Below, one piece after another: positions 43,983 through 53,109 of a stretch of DNA of 64,000 nt (position 1 is its first letter; every line of letters begins with the position of its first letter). Position numbers and translations under genes: made by a program. The stretch lies in the NCBI GenBank assembly GCA_048262655.1, contig JBLXEY010000002.1, positions 62,001 to 126,000 of the forward strand, given 5' to 3'. Source of the DNA: JABMNT01 sp048262655. Lineage in GTDB: Bacteria > Pseudomonadota > Alphaproteobacteria > Rhodospirillales > Casp-alpha2. The notes under the pieces were generated by a model that saw nothing but the letters and a program-made list of their open reading frames with translations, made no database searches and had not been told where the DNA came from.

Positions 43983-44143
43983 TTAATCTAACCTATAATA
44001 ATCCTGCTTGTAACTTTCCGGCATAAAGAACATGTAGTCGTCCTCCTCGGCGGCTGATTGGTTGGCGCAGCGGCGATAAAGGCGCTCCGGGAGTCTTCGC
44101 TGGTTTTAAAATATTTACCCGAACGGCTGCCACGCACGGTCAT
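43983..44143 (-). pseudogene. Small ORF interrupted by a single-base frameshift
   Basis: Two bases after the lyase-like gene's stop, an ATG opens a frame reading MTVRGSRSGKYFKTSEDS. The downstream half, in the frame shifted by one base, reads ERLYRRCANQSAAEEDDYMF and continues FMPESYKQDYYRLD to a TAA. The switch falls at CCCGGAG around 44090; one extra C would give a single 53-residue acidic, Tyr-rich protein. Coding-like composition on both sides argues for a real small gene that is either frameshifted or miscalled in a C run. I recognise no family. Confidence 0.45.
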
Positions 44144-44145
44144 GT

Positions 44146-44934
44146 CTAATCTACGGGATGATCTGGCTTGACGGCAACTTCGGCCTTCGTCTGCCCCATC
44201 TTAACTTCGTCAAAATAGGCATACTGCATGGGCATGGCACCCGGGTGTCTGCTCACAAAGGAACGATAGATACCATACTTAACGTAAAAGTCCGATGGCC
44301 AGAAAGTGATGAAATCTTTCAGGTCCACTTTACGCTGATTGTTGACAAAAATTTCTAAATGGCTTGAATCATTATTCGTATCAAGATGGATGAGCACGTC
44401 TGTCCATCGACCCCGCATCTCTGTCAGGTTCGCAAGTTCAACGTATTTACAAATGTCGCGAACATCGCTGGCAGAGCCGCTCAGAATATGGATACAGGCC
44501 CGATATTTATCGGCTTTGGCTTCTAACTGAACGAGCGGAGGAAATGAAGGCAGCCCGGCGGCCTTACCGCGAGGGCCCCCGCGCTGGTGTATTTGCCCAA
44601 GAGTTGTGTTCACATAGGAACTGGATACAAAATCATTTGGCAAATAAAGGCTAAACCCAATCCATTGATCTCCTCCGGGGGTAATGGATTGACGCAGCGT
44701 GATTTCCGACCGTTCGCGGTCATTGTCACAGTCGCTCCATCCATCGTCATAACCGCAATCGCCCGCCCGGACTTCAAATCGTTGAGCGTATTCCCCCGCG
44801 CGGGTTAATTCATTGCTCACGCTATAGCCGTGTGGCGTAGAATTAAGACTGCGATGACCAGCTAAGCGGCCTGTTTGACATGCCGAAACCAGAGTCGCGA
44901 GGGCAATTATCAACGTGATTCGAGAAAAAGACAT
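44146..44934 (-). CDS. Lipoprotein with polysaccharide-lyase-like domain
   Basis: A 262-residue protein. Its signal peptide ends in the lipobox LVSAC (cysteine 19), so it is a lipoprotein. The remaining sequence, with RSEITLRQSITPGGDQWIGF, a long run of beta strands, GRWTDVLIHL and VKYGIYRS near the C-terminus, resembles the heparin-lyase-I-like Polysacc_lyase family (jelly roll). Catalytic residues cannot be assigned with certainty. It precedes the glycan/transport operon's downstream end by about 120 bp on the same strand, so a link to polysaccharide handling is plausible. Confidence 0.68.
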   Translation of the reverse strand: MSFSRITLIIALATLVSACQTGRLAGHRSLNSTPHGYSVSNELTRAGEYAQRFEVRAGDCGYDDGWSDCDNDRERSEITLRQSITPGGDQWIGFSLYLPNDFVSSSYVNTTLGQIHQRGGPRGKAAGLPSFPPLVQLEAKADKYRACIHILSGSASDVRDICKYVELANLTEMRGRWTDVLIHLDTNNDSSHLEIFVNNQRKVDLKDFITFWPSDFYVKYGIYRSFVSRHPGAMPMQYAYFDEVKMGQTKAEVAVKPDHPVD

Positions 44935-45057
44935 CTCTTCACCTCTTACATGATTTGTCTAATCATCCGGCATTAAAATGATAGGTTAGATAGTCTGCAC
45001 GCGCCAATGGTTAATCAGGATAAGGGTTTGAAGCGCCTCGGACAGACGAAAGCAGCC

Positions 45058-46212
45058 CTAGTCGTATGGGTCCGCGGCATCGCGAAGGCCATCCCCCAGG
45101 AAATTGAAGGCGAGGACGACAATGATGACCGGGATCATTGGGACCATAAGCCACGGGTAAAGCGCGACGGCTTCGATGTTTTGCGCTTCGGATAACAAGA
45201 CACCCCAACTGGTGATCGGCGGGCGCAGGCCAAGGCCTAAAAAGCTCAAGGCAGTTTCACCCAAAATCATCGACGGGATGGAAAGGGTCGCGGATGCAAT
45301 CAGGTGGCTCATGAAGTTGGGCAGTAAATGGCGCGATATGATGTGCGTCGGTGTGCCGCCCATCAGGCGGGCGGCGACGGCGTAGTCTTCTTCGCGCAAG
45401 GCCAGAAGCTTTGAACGCACAGCACGGGCCAGTCCCGGCCAATCGAGCAGCCCCAATATGATGGTGATCCCTAAATAAATCAGGATCGGGCTCCAGTTCG
45501 CCGGTAAGGCAGCTGACAGCGCCATCCACAACGGCAGTTCAGGTAGGGATTTCAGAATTTCAATAACCCGCTGCACAGAGCTATCGACCCAGCCACCAAA
45601 GTACCCGGCCATGCCGCCGATGACGATGCCGAGGACAAAACTGATGGTGATACCGATGAGGCCAACGGTGAGCGAAATTCGCGCCCCATATACCAGACGT
45701 GAAAACATGTCGCGACCCAATCGGTCCGTCCCCATCAAAAACAGAGTTGTATATTGATCCGGACATACGAGGTGAAAGCTCGCATCAAACAAGCCCCAAA
45801 ACTTATAGGGATCTCCGGAACAAAAGAAGCGGATCGGATGAACTTCAGTGCGATCTTCCGTATAAACGCGCCGCAGGTTTTCAAAATCAAGTTTGTACTT
45901 GAGCGGATATACAAAGGGCCCCACGAATTCGCCTTCGTGCATCAGATGGATGGACTGAGGCGGCGCGTAAATATGCTCGGTATGGCGGGTATGAAGGGCG
46001 TAAGGTGCAATGATTTCCGAAACAAAGATCGACAGATAGCTCAGCAATAAAATGATGCCAGCGGCGACAGCCAGTTTATGGCCCTTAAAACGCCACCACA
46101 TCATCTGCCATTGCGATGCCAGATAGTACTTTTCCTGATCAGACGTTAACTGCTCAACAGCAACGGGATCAAAGGGGGCGGAAGAAACAAAATGGGGTAA
46201 GCGTTCGCTCAT
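45058..46212 (-). CDS. ABC transporter permease, YejE/OppC-like with long insert
   Basis: A 384-residue inner-membrane permease, longer than most DppC proteins. The first helix (about 48-70) is followed by a periplasmic insert of roughly 100 residues containing two cysteines (FFCSGDPY and LVCPDQY), then the GTDRLGRDMFSRLVYGARISL motif and the five-helix domain with EAA loop AARLMGGTPTHIISRHLLPN. It is the last gene of the 11-gene minus-strand operon and overlaps its permease partner by 4 bp. Confidence 0.87.
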   Translation of the reverse strand: MSERLPHFVSSAPFDPVAVEQLTSDQEKYYLASQWQMMWWRFKGHKLAVAAGIILLLSYLSIFVSEIIAPYALHTRHTEHIYAPPQSIHLMHEGEFVGPFVYPLKYKLDFENLRRVYTEDRTEVHPIRFFCSGDPYKFWGLFDASFHLVCPDQYTTLFLMGTDRLGRDMFSRLVYGARISLTVGLIGITISFVLGIVIGGMAGYFGGWVDSSVQRVIEILKSLPELPLWMALSAALPANWSPILIYLGITIILGLLDWPGLARAVRSKLLALREEDYAVAARLMGGTPTHIISRHLLPNFMSHLIASATLSIPSMILGETALSFLGLGLRPPITSWGVLLSEAQNIEAVALYPWLMVPMIPVIIVVLAFNFLGDGLRDAADPYD

Positions 46213-47207
46213 CTGCGGACCCCCCCATCCAAACGAATACGTGGGTCCAGCATCGCTAACAGGACGTCGGAAACAAACATACCAATCACCGTCAGCAGCG
46301 CCAGAAACATCAGAAACGAGCCCGCCAAATACATGTCCTGGCTTTGCAACGCAGATAGCAGCATCGGGCCTGTGGTTGGCAAGGACATGACGGCAGAGAC
46401 GATAACCGAACCGGAAACCACCTGTGGCAATAAACTGCCGATATCGGCAATGAAGGGATTAAGGGCCATGCGCATGGGATATTTCGCCAGCAAGCGCATT
46501 TCGCCCAGACCTTTGGAGCGCCCGGTCACGACATATTGTTTTTGCAGTTCGTCCAGCAGGTTTGCACGCAGCCTGCGGATCATCCCTGCTGTTCCTGAGG
46601 TGCCAATGACCACGACCGGCACCCACAGGTGCTCAAGCACAGACATCATCTTGCCCCATGTCCACGGCTGATCAATGTATTCGGGTTCCATCAGCCCGCC
46701 GATGGACGTTCCAAACCAGACGTTCGCCAGATACAAAAGGATCAAAGCCAACAGGAAATTCGGTGTGGCGAGCCCCAGAAAACCGATGAACGTCAGGCCA
46801 TGGTCTCCCCAGCTATATTGATGGGTGGCAGAATAAACGCCGATGGGAAAAGACATCAAATAGACGAATAAAACAGTTGAAAAATTCAGCAGCATCGACA
46901 GCCACATGCGGTCGCCAACCACATCCATCACTGGCAAATTGAATTCAAAGGAATAACCGAAGTCCCCTTGTAACATGCCGGTGACCCAAACGAAGTATTG
47001 GGTGGCCATGGGTTTGTCGAGACCATATTGAGCGCGTAAAAAATCAATTTTCTTGGGGTCAACGACCTCACCCTGCGCCTTCAAATCTTCAATATAGGTG
47101 GTCAGGTAGTCGCCCGGCGGTAATTGAATAATGATAAAGACCAGTAGGCTGATAACAGCGAGCGTGACACACATGGTCGCGATGCGGCGAAGGAAGTATC
47201 TATACAT
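46209..47207 (-). CDS. ABC transporter permease, YejB/OppB-like
   Basis: A 332-residue permease. It begins MYRYFLRRIATM with the first helix at about 12-32, followed by the YLTTYIEDLKAQGE and FLRAQYGLDKP region seen in YejB-type proteins, and the C-terminal domain with GRSKGLGEMRLLAKYPMRMALN as the ATPase-contact loop. ATG 47207 lies 7 bp after the binding-protein stop codon; a longer frame would overlap that gene. Its end overlaps the next permease by 4 bp. Confidence 0.86.
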   Translation of the reverse strand: MYRYFLRRIATMCVTLAVISLLVFIIIQLPPGDYLTTYIEDLKAQGEVVDPKKIDFLRAQYGLDKPMATQYFVWVTGMLQGDFGYSFEFNLPVMDVVGDRMWLSMLLNFSTVLFVYLMSFPIGVYSATHQYSWGDHGLTFIGFLGLATPNFLLALILLYLANVWFGTSIGGLMEPEYIDQPWTWGKMMSVLEHLWVPVVVIGTSGTAGMIRRLRANLLDELQKQYVVTGRSKGLGEMRLLAKYPMRMALNPFIADIGSLLPQVVSGSVIVSAVMSLPTTGPMLLSALQSQDMYLAGSFLMFLALLTVIGMFVSDVLLAMLDPRIRLDGGVRR

Positions 47208-47214
47208 GGGCCGC

Positions 47215-49134
47215 TCAGTTCCTCTTGTACCAGAAAGTGTCTGGACGATAGATACCAAAATGTGCGCCAGGGTCCCAATTGTAAACGCCTTGTACGGGGA
47301 CGTTTTGCAACGCGTTATTCACGACAACGGGTTGCGGGACGCCAGCGACAATCCCGATGGAGAAAACCTGATCCGCATTAAGCGCCAGAATTTCATGCCA
47401 TATAGACGCCCGCGCTTCATCGCTAGAGGCGGAAATCCAATCTTTGTTTAATTGGATCAGTTGTTTTGCCATCGGAATATCGGCGGGCTTTCCCCCCTTT
47501 CCTTCCGTTAGCTCATAATGGCCCCATTGAGGCCATTGCAACTGATCATCGCGTGACGGTGTCAGTTCAGCGGGTGATGAGTTGGCTGTCGGCACACCAT
47601 TTTCCAGACCAAACCAGATCGACATGGTTGTGGTCCCGGCAAGGGCATGGCGACGCAAGACCTCACGACGTGTTGGTTTTGTAAAAAGTTTAATTCCCAA
47701 CTTTAACCAGCTGTCGCTAATCAATTGAAGGATATCAGCTTGATCACTGTCCTCGCCGGCTGTTTCGACAATTATTTCCAGTGGCCGACCATCTGCCAGC
47801 AGTCGGAGATCATTGTCATCCCGTTCCGTTAATCCCATCTCATCAAGAAGTGCGTTGGCTTTCTTGAGATCAAAAGTGGACCATTTGTTTCGATAGGAGT
47901 CCTTGTACAAGGGGCTTTTGGGCAAGACTGTGTTGCCTCCCTCAATACCAAGCCCAAAATAGACGACCTGATTTATTTCGTGCCTGTTGACCCCCAGTGA
48001 CAGGGCGCGTCGAAAACGTACGTCGCGCAGCAGTTTCGCCCAGGCGGGGTCTGCCGCATTCAGGTTCGGATAAAGTGCCATTTGTGCGCCCTTCGCCGTT
48101 ACCCAACGGTGCACGGTAAAGCCGCTGCGTTTTTCGCCACGCTTCAGGAAGGTGTAGTTTTTAAACTGCAAGGCGCGCGCCTGTAGATCCGATTCACCGC
48201 TACCCGTCTTTGCGGCAATCAATTTCGATCCAGCAATTGTCATGACGACCTCGTCGACATAGGGCAACTGGTGGCCTGCGGTATCGACCCGGTGAAAATA
48301 GGGGTTTCGTTTGAAAACAAAACGGTCGGAAGGCGGTTTTGTTGTATTGTACCAGGGTTGCAAAGTCGGCAGCGATGGCTGATCAAACCGGTAAAGCCGA
48401 TCGTGGCCAAAGTGCAAAGCCCGCCAGGCCCGTTTTCTTGCCTTCTTTACCTTCATGGCAAGGATCTCGGGGTCTTCATATTTAGCGTGGAAGGGTTTCA
48501 GGTAATGTGCCGGGCGATAAATAAACAAAGGTGATGCGCCGGCCAAAGCGGGCAAGAAAAACGGATTGGCTTTATGCCAGGTATAGCGGACGGTATGGGC
48601 GTCGATCACTTCAAATTTAGGTAACTTGCCCTCTACCAACAGGGCTTTCGGCGCCCCATAAGGCGAAATATCCGGGTCGGTTGCGACGTCTTCCCAGAAA
48701 TAGCGAAGGTCTTCAGCCGTGAACGGGTGTCCGTCTGACCAGCGATGACCTTTGCGTAAGTGAAAGGTAAAGCGGCGTCCTTCTTCGACCTCAAAATCTT
48801 TCAGAAGATCGGCTTTCAAGCGGTAGGCACTGTCGTAACCGACCAGTCGCGCATAGCCATAGACGACCATCATTCGGATGTCTTTTGCGCGCCCAACAAT
48901 TGTCCGGATTGAGCCGCCGTATTGCCCAACTGTTTTGCCGTTTGCTGCCAAATCAACCACTTGGGGTTCCAGTGGCAGGCGTTCGTTGATTGGCGGTAAA
49001 GTTCCACCAGACACATCATCGTTGAAAACAGGCTGTTCCTGGTAAGGCCCAGCCTTCGCTAGTGGCGCAATTAAAAATACACAACCGACTAAAAACGAAG
49101 AAAGGTAAAGTCGATATTTACGTGCACAGGCCAT
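47215..49134 (-). CDS. ABC transporter substrate-binding protein, family 5, large (YejA-like)
   Basis: A 639-residue periplasmic protein, close to YejA in length and larger than DppA (about 500). A signal peptide ends at AKA/GPY (near residue 29). Mature landmarks include GQYGGSIRT, HLRKGHRWSDGHPFTAEDLRYFW and a C-terminal VPQPVVVNNALQNVP. ATG 49134 is preferred to a TTG two codons earlier. It is followed within 7 bp by its permease gene and preceded by the GT2-FkbM fusion, so the importer is embedded in glycosyltransferase genes. Confidence 0.87.
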   Translation of the reverse strand: MACARKYRLYLSSFLVGCVFLIAPLAKAGPYQEQPVFNDDVSGGTLPPINERLPLEPQVVDLAANGKTVGQYGGSIRTIVGRAKDIRMMVVYGYARLVGYDSAYRLKADLLKDFEVEEGRRFTFHLRKGHRWSDGHPFTAEDLRYFWEDVATDPDISPYGAPKALLVEGKLPKFEVIDAHTVRYTWHKANPFFLPALAGASPLFIYRPAHYLKPFHAKYEDPEILAMKVKKARKRAWRALHFGHDRLYRFDQPSLPTLQPWYNTTKPPSDRFVFKRNPYFHRVDTAGHQLPYVDEVVMTIAGSKLIAAKTGSGESDLQARALQFKNYTFLKRGEKRSGFTVHRWVTAKGAQMALYPNLNAADPAWAKLLRDVRFRRALSLGVNRHEINQVVYFGLGIEGGNTVLPKSPLYKDSYRNKWSTFDLKKANALLDEMGLTERDDNDLRLLADGRPLEIIVETAGEDSDQADILQLISDSWLKLGIKLFTKPTRREVLRRHALAGTTTMSIWFGLENGVPTANSSPAELTPSRDDQLQWPQWGHYELTEGKGGKPADIPMAKQLIQLNKDWISASSDEARASIWHEILALNADQVFSIGIVAGVPQPVVVNNALQNVPVQGVYNWDPGAHFGIYRPDTFWYKRN

Positions 49135-49141
49135 TTTCAAA

Positions 49142-50434
49142 TCACGCTTTCATACCGGGGAGTGCCAAATAGTTGGCATACCCCTGATCTGGAAATACAT
49201 TTTCTATACGGTAACGGAGATTATCAAGGATGACGAGTAGTGCGTTAATATTTTCGTCCTGGACTTCAATCAGCAAGACAGGCTGATTGTTTTCAATAAG
49301 ATGGCGCGCCCCTTCCAGGACGTCAATTTCCATCATTTCAACATCGATTTTAAGAAGGTCAACCGGTTCTGTCAGCAGAGCGTCCAAGGGTTCCACGGGG
49401 ATGCTGCCGTCGATGTTTGGATTAAGCCTGGCCGTGCCCAGATAGCCGCGGCGCCCGGTTTCTATATCAAACCGGCCCGATGCCCTGCCAACCCCTATCC
49501 CCAGTTTTGAGGTATCGACATTGGATAACCTATTCTTATCGATGGTACGCTTTAAAACTGGGATGGTCGCAGGGTTTGGTTCAACCGGAATAACGGTTTT
49601 TGCCCCTAAAACCTTGGCAAAGAACACCGTGTGGTTGCCTGTGTTTGCGCCAACGTCGACGCAAATTGCGCCGGGGTGAATATGGTCTTTTAAAACGTGT
49701 AAATCGGATTGTTCGTAAAAAAGTCCACGAAGTTGAACACGTTCCAGCGTTGGGTTTCGTCCCGTATAGGGTAAATGTATTTCATGATTATGATGGTAAA
49801 ACGACATAAACGCGGGCTCTGTCTCGAGTTTCACAAGCATGAAGTCACGATCATCTTGCGACAGTATTGGCAATTCGCCCGCAATGGCTGTCAGGGGTTG
49901 GGCAGACTTTAGGGATTTTTTCGACTGCCATAATCGCGTTAAATAGTCGCCATACCAAGCGCCTCCTTTTTGAGCATCGAAACGCAATTCGCTTGCGGTC
50001 TCTGTGCGGATAAAATGGCTTTTCCCAATCCACCAATGCAGGGCTGTGTGATAATTTCGCACGATATCGCTGGAGCTCATTTGGCTCAGCTTCGCGATCT
50101 CTCTGGTCCCCTCTGGGGTGATCAGGTGAATTCCTCCCCATAAACCGTCGTAGGAGTCCATCACTGGGCCGAGGAATGTAAGAGCATTCGGCTCTACCAT
50201 TTCGTTGGCTTTTAAAAACAGGATCCACGTGGCGTCAAGTTCGCGGGCGCGATCAATGCCGGCGTTGTATATCTCTGGCGGTGATGCGTCAGGCTGTTGG
50301 ATCTTTATGATCTCGATATGGTTGATCAGGGCTGTTCGCTCAAGATCTTTTGCTGAAGCCAGCGCCTGTTGGCAATCCGCATCGGTTTCAGTCACCTGAG
50401 GAATGATAACGGCGAGAATTTCTTGGGCTCTCAT
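49142..50434 (-). CDS. GT2-like domain fused to FkbM-family methyltransferase
   Basis: A 430-residue two-domain protein. Residues 1-215 have a glycosyltransferase-2-like layout (YNAGIDRARELDATWILFLKANE, resembling the region before a DxD, here lost). Residues 240-400 form an FkbM SAM-dependent methyltransferase with CVDVGANTGNHTVFFA (motif I), VEPNP (motif II) and LLKIDVEMMEIDVLEGA, the FkbM hallmark. It lies 2 bp after the double-ATPase gene and 7 bp before the binding-protein gene. The GT2 part is only weakly supported and may be inactive; O-methylation of a sugar or lipid-linked glycan is the likely role of the second domain. Confidence 0.78.
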   Translation of the reverse strand: MRAQEILAVIIPQVTETDADCQQALASAKDLERTALINHIEIIKIQQPDASPPEIYNAGIDRARELDATWILFLKANEMVEPNALTFLGPVMDSYDGLWGGIHLITPEGTREIAKLSQMSSSDIVRNYHTALHWWIGKSHFIRTETASELRFDAQKGGAWYGDYLTRLWQSKKSLKSAQPLTAIAGELPILSQDDRDFMLVKLETEPAFMSFYHHNHEIHLPYTGRNPTLERVQLRGLFYEQSDLHVLKDHIHPGAICVDVGANTGNHTVFFAKVLGAKTVIPVEPNPATIPVLKRTIDKNRLSNVDTSKLGIGVGRASGRFDIETGRRGYLGTARLNPNIDGSIPVEPLDALLTEPVDLLKIDVEMMEIDVLEGARHLIENNQPVLLIEVQDENINALLVILDNLRYRIENVFPDQGYANYLALPGMKA

Positions 50435-50436
50435 TC

Positions 50437-52320
50437 TCAAGCTACCGTTCTTGTCTTCACCTCGGTATGAGCCCTGACGAAGTGACCTCCACCAATGTCT
50501 ACAAGTGACGCATCTTTGACGCCGCGCACATCATAGGGGGCGGGCCAGCTATCGGGATTTGTCATTGTCGTTCCGCGGACGGCGGCAAAATCAAGGGGCC
50601 GGTTCGGGTCTGGGAACGGAACGGAATCAAGGAGTGCTTTTGTATAAGGATGTTGTGGCGATCTGAACAACGCATCGCGTGGGGCCAGCTCCACCAAACG
50701 GCCCCGGCACATGACGGCGATCCGGTCTGCGATGTAATTGACGACAGCCATATCGTGCGAAATAAATAGATAGGTCAAGCCAAGTTCGGATCGCAGATCT
50801 TTCAGCAAATTTAACACCTGAGCCTGCACCGACACGTCGAGCGCCGATACGGGTTCGTCGCATATGACCACTTCTGGCTGCAACGCCAAAACACGAGCAA
50901 TTCCGATGCGCTGGCGTTGACCGCCTGAAAAGCTATGCGGATACCGATTTAAATGCCGAGGGTCGAGACCGACCAGGTTCATTAATTCAATAACGAGCTC
51001 ACGTCGGTAGGCGTCATCCCCAACTTTATGAATGGAAAGGGGTTCACTTAGAATATCGAAAACGGTCATCCGCGGGTTTAAGGAGCCAAAAGGGTCTTGA
51101 AAAATGTATTGAATTTTTTTTCGGTACGGGATCATCTCCTTATCACCGAAGTTCGACAGGACAACGTCATCACCTTGGTCATTATAAATGATCTGGCCGC
51201 TATCGGCGTCCATTGCCCGCATGATCATTTTACTGACGGTTGTTTTGCCACAACCGGACTCACCGACAATCGCCAGACACTCGCCGCGTTTTACATCGAA
51301 ACTGACATGGTCGACCGCTGTAATCTGGATCGCACCCTTATTGCCGCTGCCCATTCCTTCGCTCCGAATGGTAAAGCTTTTATCCAGGTTCTGAACGGAC
51401 AGTATGGGTTTCGTATCGTCAACGATATCCGGCAGTTTTCTGGGCTTTAGCAGATGACCGGTGTGTGGTTTGATCTCTCTAAGCGGGACAAGGCGCTCGC
51501 CTTCTTGATATTCGAACTTAGGTACAGCACGCAGAAGTGCCCTTAAGTAAGGGTGTTCCGGCTTCGAGAAAATATCATCGACCATGCCGCTTTCCATCAC
51601 TTCGCCATGATAGACAACGACCACTTCATCCGCGACGTTGGCAACGACGCCCATGTCATGAGTGATCATCATGACGGCCATCCCCAACTCCTGTTGAAGG
51701 TCTTTGATCAACCCCAATATTTGTGCCTGGACGGTTACATCAAGGGCCGTCGAAGGCTCATCAGCGATCAGCAATGCAGGGCCACAAACCAGCGCCATTG
51801 CAATCATCGCGCGTTGCCGTAAACCACCAGATAATTCGAAAGGATAAGTTTTGTAGGCCCGTTGCGGATCCGGAAAGCGAACCAGATTCAAAATATCAAT
51901 GCACCGCGACTTCAGGGCGTCACCGCTCAGGCCTTCATGTATCCGAAGGGATTCACCGATTTGGTCGCCGACCGTATGCAGTGGCGATAAAGAGGTCATG
52001 GGTTCCTGAAATATAATGGAAATTCGGCCGCCTCTGATGGATCTGTATGCGTCACTGCGGGGGTCCAGTGCAGCAATATCCGTTATCGTTTTCGTACGGG
52101 GGTCCCGGAACAGGATTTCGCCGCTACTGATCGACGCATTACGAGGAAGAATCCCCATAACCGCTTGCGCACAAACCGACTTGCCGGAGCCACTTTCACC
52201 GACGACCGCCACGCAACTGCCTTCACGAACGCGGAACGAGACACCCCTCACCGCTTCAACACGGCCTGCTCTTGTCTCAAATCCAACATGCAAATTGTTA
52301 ATTTGGAGCAGGTCATTCAT
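50437..52320 (-). CDS. ABC transporter, fused double ATPase (YejF/DppDF type)
   Basis: A 627-residue cytoplasmic ATPase with two complete nucleotide-binding domains: GESGSGKSV, SGGLRQRA and IADEPSTALD in the first; GESGCGKTT, SGGQRQRI and CDEPVSALD in the second. It is separated from its presumed permeases (45058-47207) by the GT2-FkbM and binding-protein genes but all are in one operon. Both oligopeptide-type C-terminal extensions are present (PYLRALL and PYTKALL). Confidence 0.9.
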   Translation of the reverse strand: MNDLLQINNLHVGFETRAGRVEAVRGVSFRVREGSCVAVVGESGSGKSVCAQAVMGILPRNASISSGEILFRDPRTKTITDIAALDPRSDAYRSIRGGRISIIFQEPMTSLSPLHTVGDQIGESLRIHEGLSGDALKSRCIDILNLVRFPDPQRAYKTYPFELSGGLRQRAMIAMALVCGPALLIADEPSTALDVTVQAQILGLIKDLQQELGMAVMMITHDMGVVANVADEVVVVYHGEVMESGMVDDIFSKPEHPYLRALLRAVPKFEYQEGERLVPLREIKPHTGHLLKPRKLPDIVDDTKPILSVQNLDKSFTIRSEGMGSGNKGAIQITAVDHVSFDVKRGECLAIVGESGCGKTTVSKMIMRAMDADSGQIIYNDQGDDVVLSNFGDKEMIPYRKKIQYIFQDPFGSLNPRMTVFDILSEPLSIHKVGDDAYRRELVIELMNLVGLDPRHLNRYPHSFSGGQRQRIGIARVLALQPEVVICDEPVSALDVSVQAQVLNLLKDLRSELGLTYLFISHDMAVVNYIADRIAVMCRGRLVELAPRDALFRSPQHPYTKALLDSVPFPDPNRPLDFAAVRGTTMTNPDSWPAPYDVRGVKDASLVDIGGGHFVRAHTEVKTRTVA

Positions 52321-52325
52321 ATCGT

Positions 52326-53108
52326 TTACAGTTCCAACTCAAGTTCCGGCGCTTCGATTTTAAAAGCCTCAAACGGTGACAGCCATCTTACGTTGGATTT
52401 TTTTAGGGTCGAACGCAACAATTTATCCATGAAATCCCAACACCCGGCATCATGATTTAAATGATGTGTTAAGACGCCGGTTGGCTCGTCGGGGTCAACC
52501 ACGGCCAGACGACGATCCTTTAAATGAGAGATCAATTCCTTCAGTGCCTTTTCATCGCCGACGAAACCGCGCGTTGTTCGCCAGTTGATGATATCGACAT
52601 GCGTATTGACCTGTCGAAGCCCGCCTTTTGCAATTTCAAATTTGCGCGGCGCATGTTGTGAAACACCCTTAATGCCAAGAGATGCCAAAAAAGGGTTCAC
52701 ATCATCGGTCATCCGGTTCCAGGGCGGCACAAAGACGGGTGCAAGCCGATCAAAGACGCCGAGCGTCTGCCATCCTTCACTGAGCTCTGCTTCGATAACG
52801 TCTCGCGCCCTGTGGTCGCCGAATTCAGCCGCCTTTTCGCCAGCTGGTGCATGATTGATGTGCTGATAGCCATGTTGAACCGGAAAGGCCACGGGTGACT
52901 CGTTTAACAGGGGTGGCAGAGAAGCTTTCATGAGATGCGGGACGACGGCGATTGTGCACGGGGCTGCGTTATCAAACCCAATATTCAGCAAACGGTCGAG
53001 ATCGTCAGTTGGCTCAATGGCGTCGTCATCGCGCCACCAGAACGTTGCGATGCGGTTTTCTTGATCCCAAAGCTCCAGTTCCTGATCAAGATCTTGCCAT
53101 GTTGCCAT
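52326..53108 (-). CDS. Polysaccharide deacetylase-like protein
   Basis: A 260-residue protein with NodB-type motifs: FWWRDDDA near residue 24-31 (metal/catalytic Asp), HGYQHINHA near 80-88 with an HxxxH metal site, and VPPWNRM near 128. The last NodB motif is less clear. The group probably removes acyl groups from amino sugars, but activity on a specific glycan is unproven. No signal peptide, so it should act in the cytoplasm, fitting the adjacent glycosyltransferases. ATG 53108 lies 1 bp after the upstream stop. Confidence 0.78.
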   Translation of the reverse strand: MATWQDLDQELELWDQENRIATFWWRDDDAIEPTDDLDRLLNIGFDNAAPCTIAVVPHLMKASLPPLLNESPVAFPVQHGYQHINHAPAGEKAAEFGDHRARDVIEAELSEGWQTLGVFDRLAPVFVPPWNRMTDDVNPFLASLGIKGVSQHAPRKFEIAKGGLRQVNTHVDIINWRTTRGFVGDEKALKELISHLKDRRLAVVDPDEPTGVLTHHLNHDAGCWDFMDKLLRSTLKKSNVRWLSPFEAFKIEAPELELEL

Positions 53109-53109
53109 C

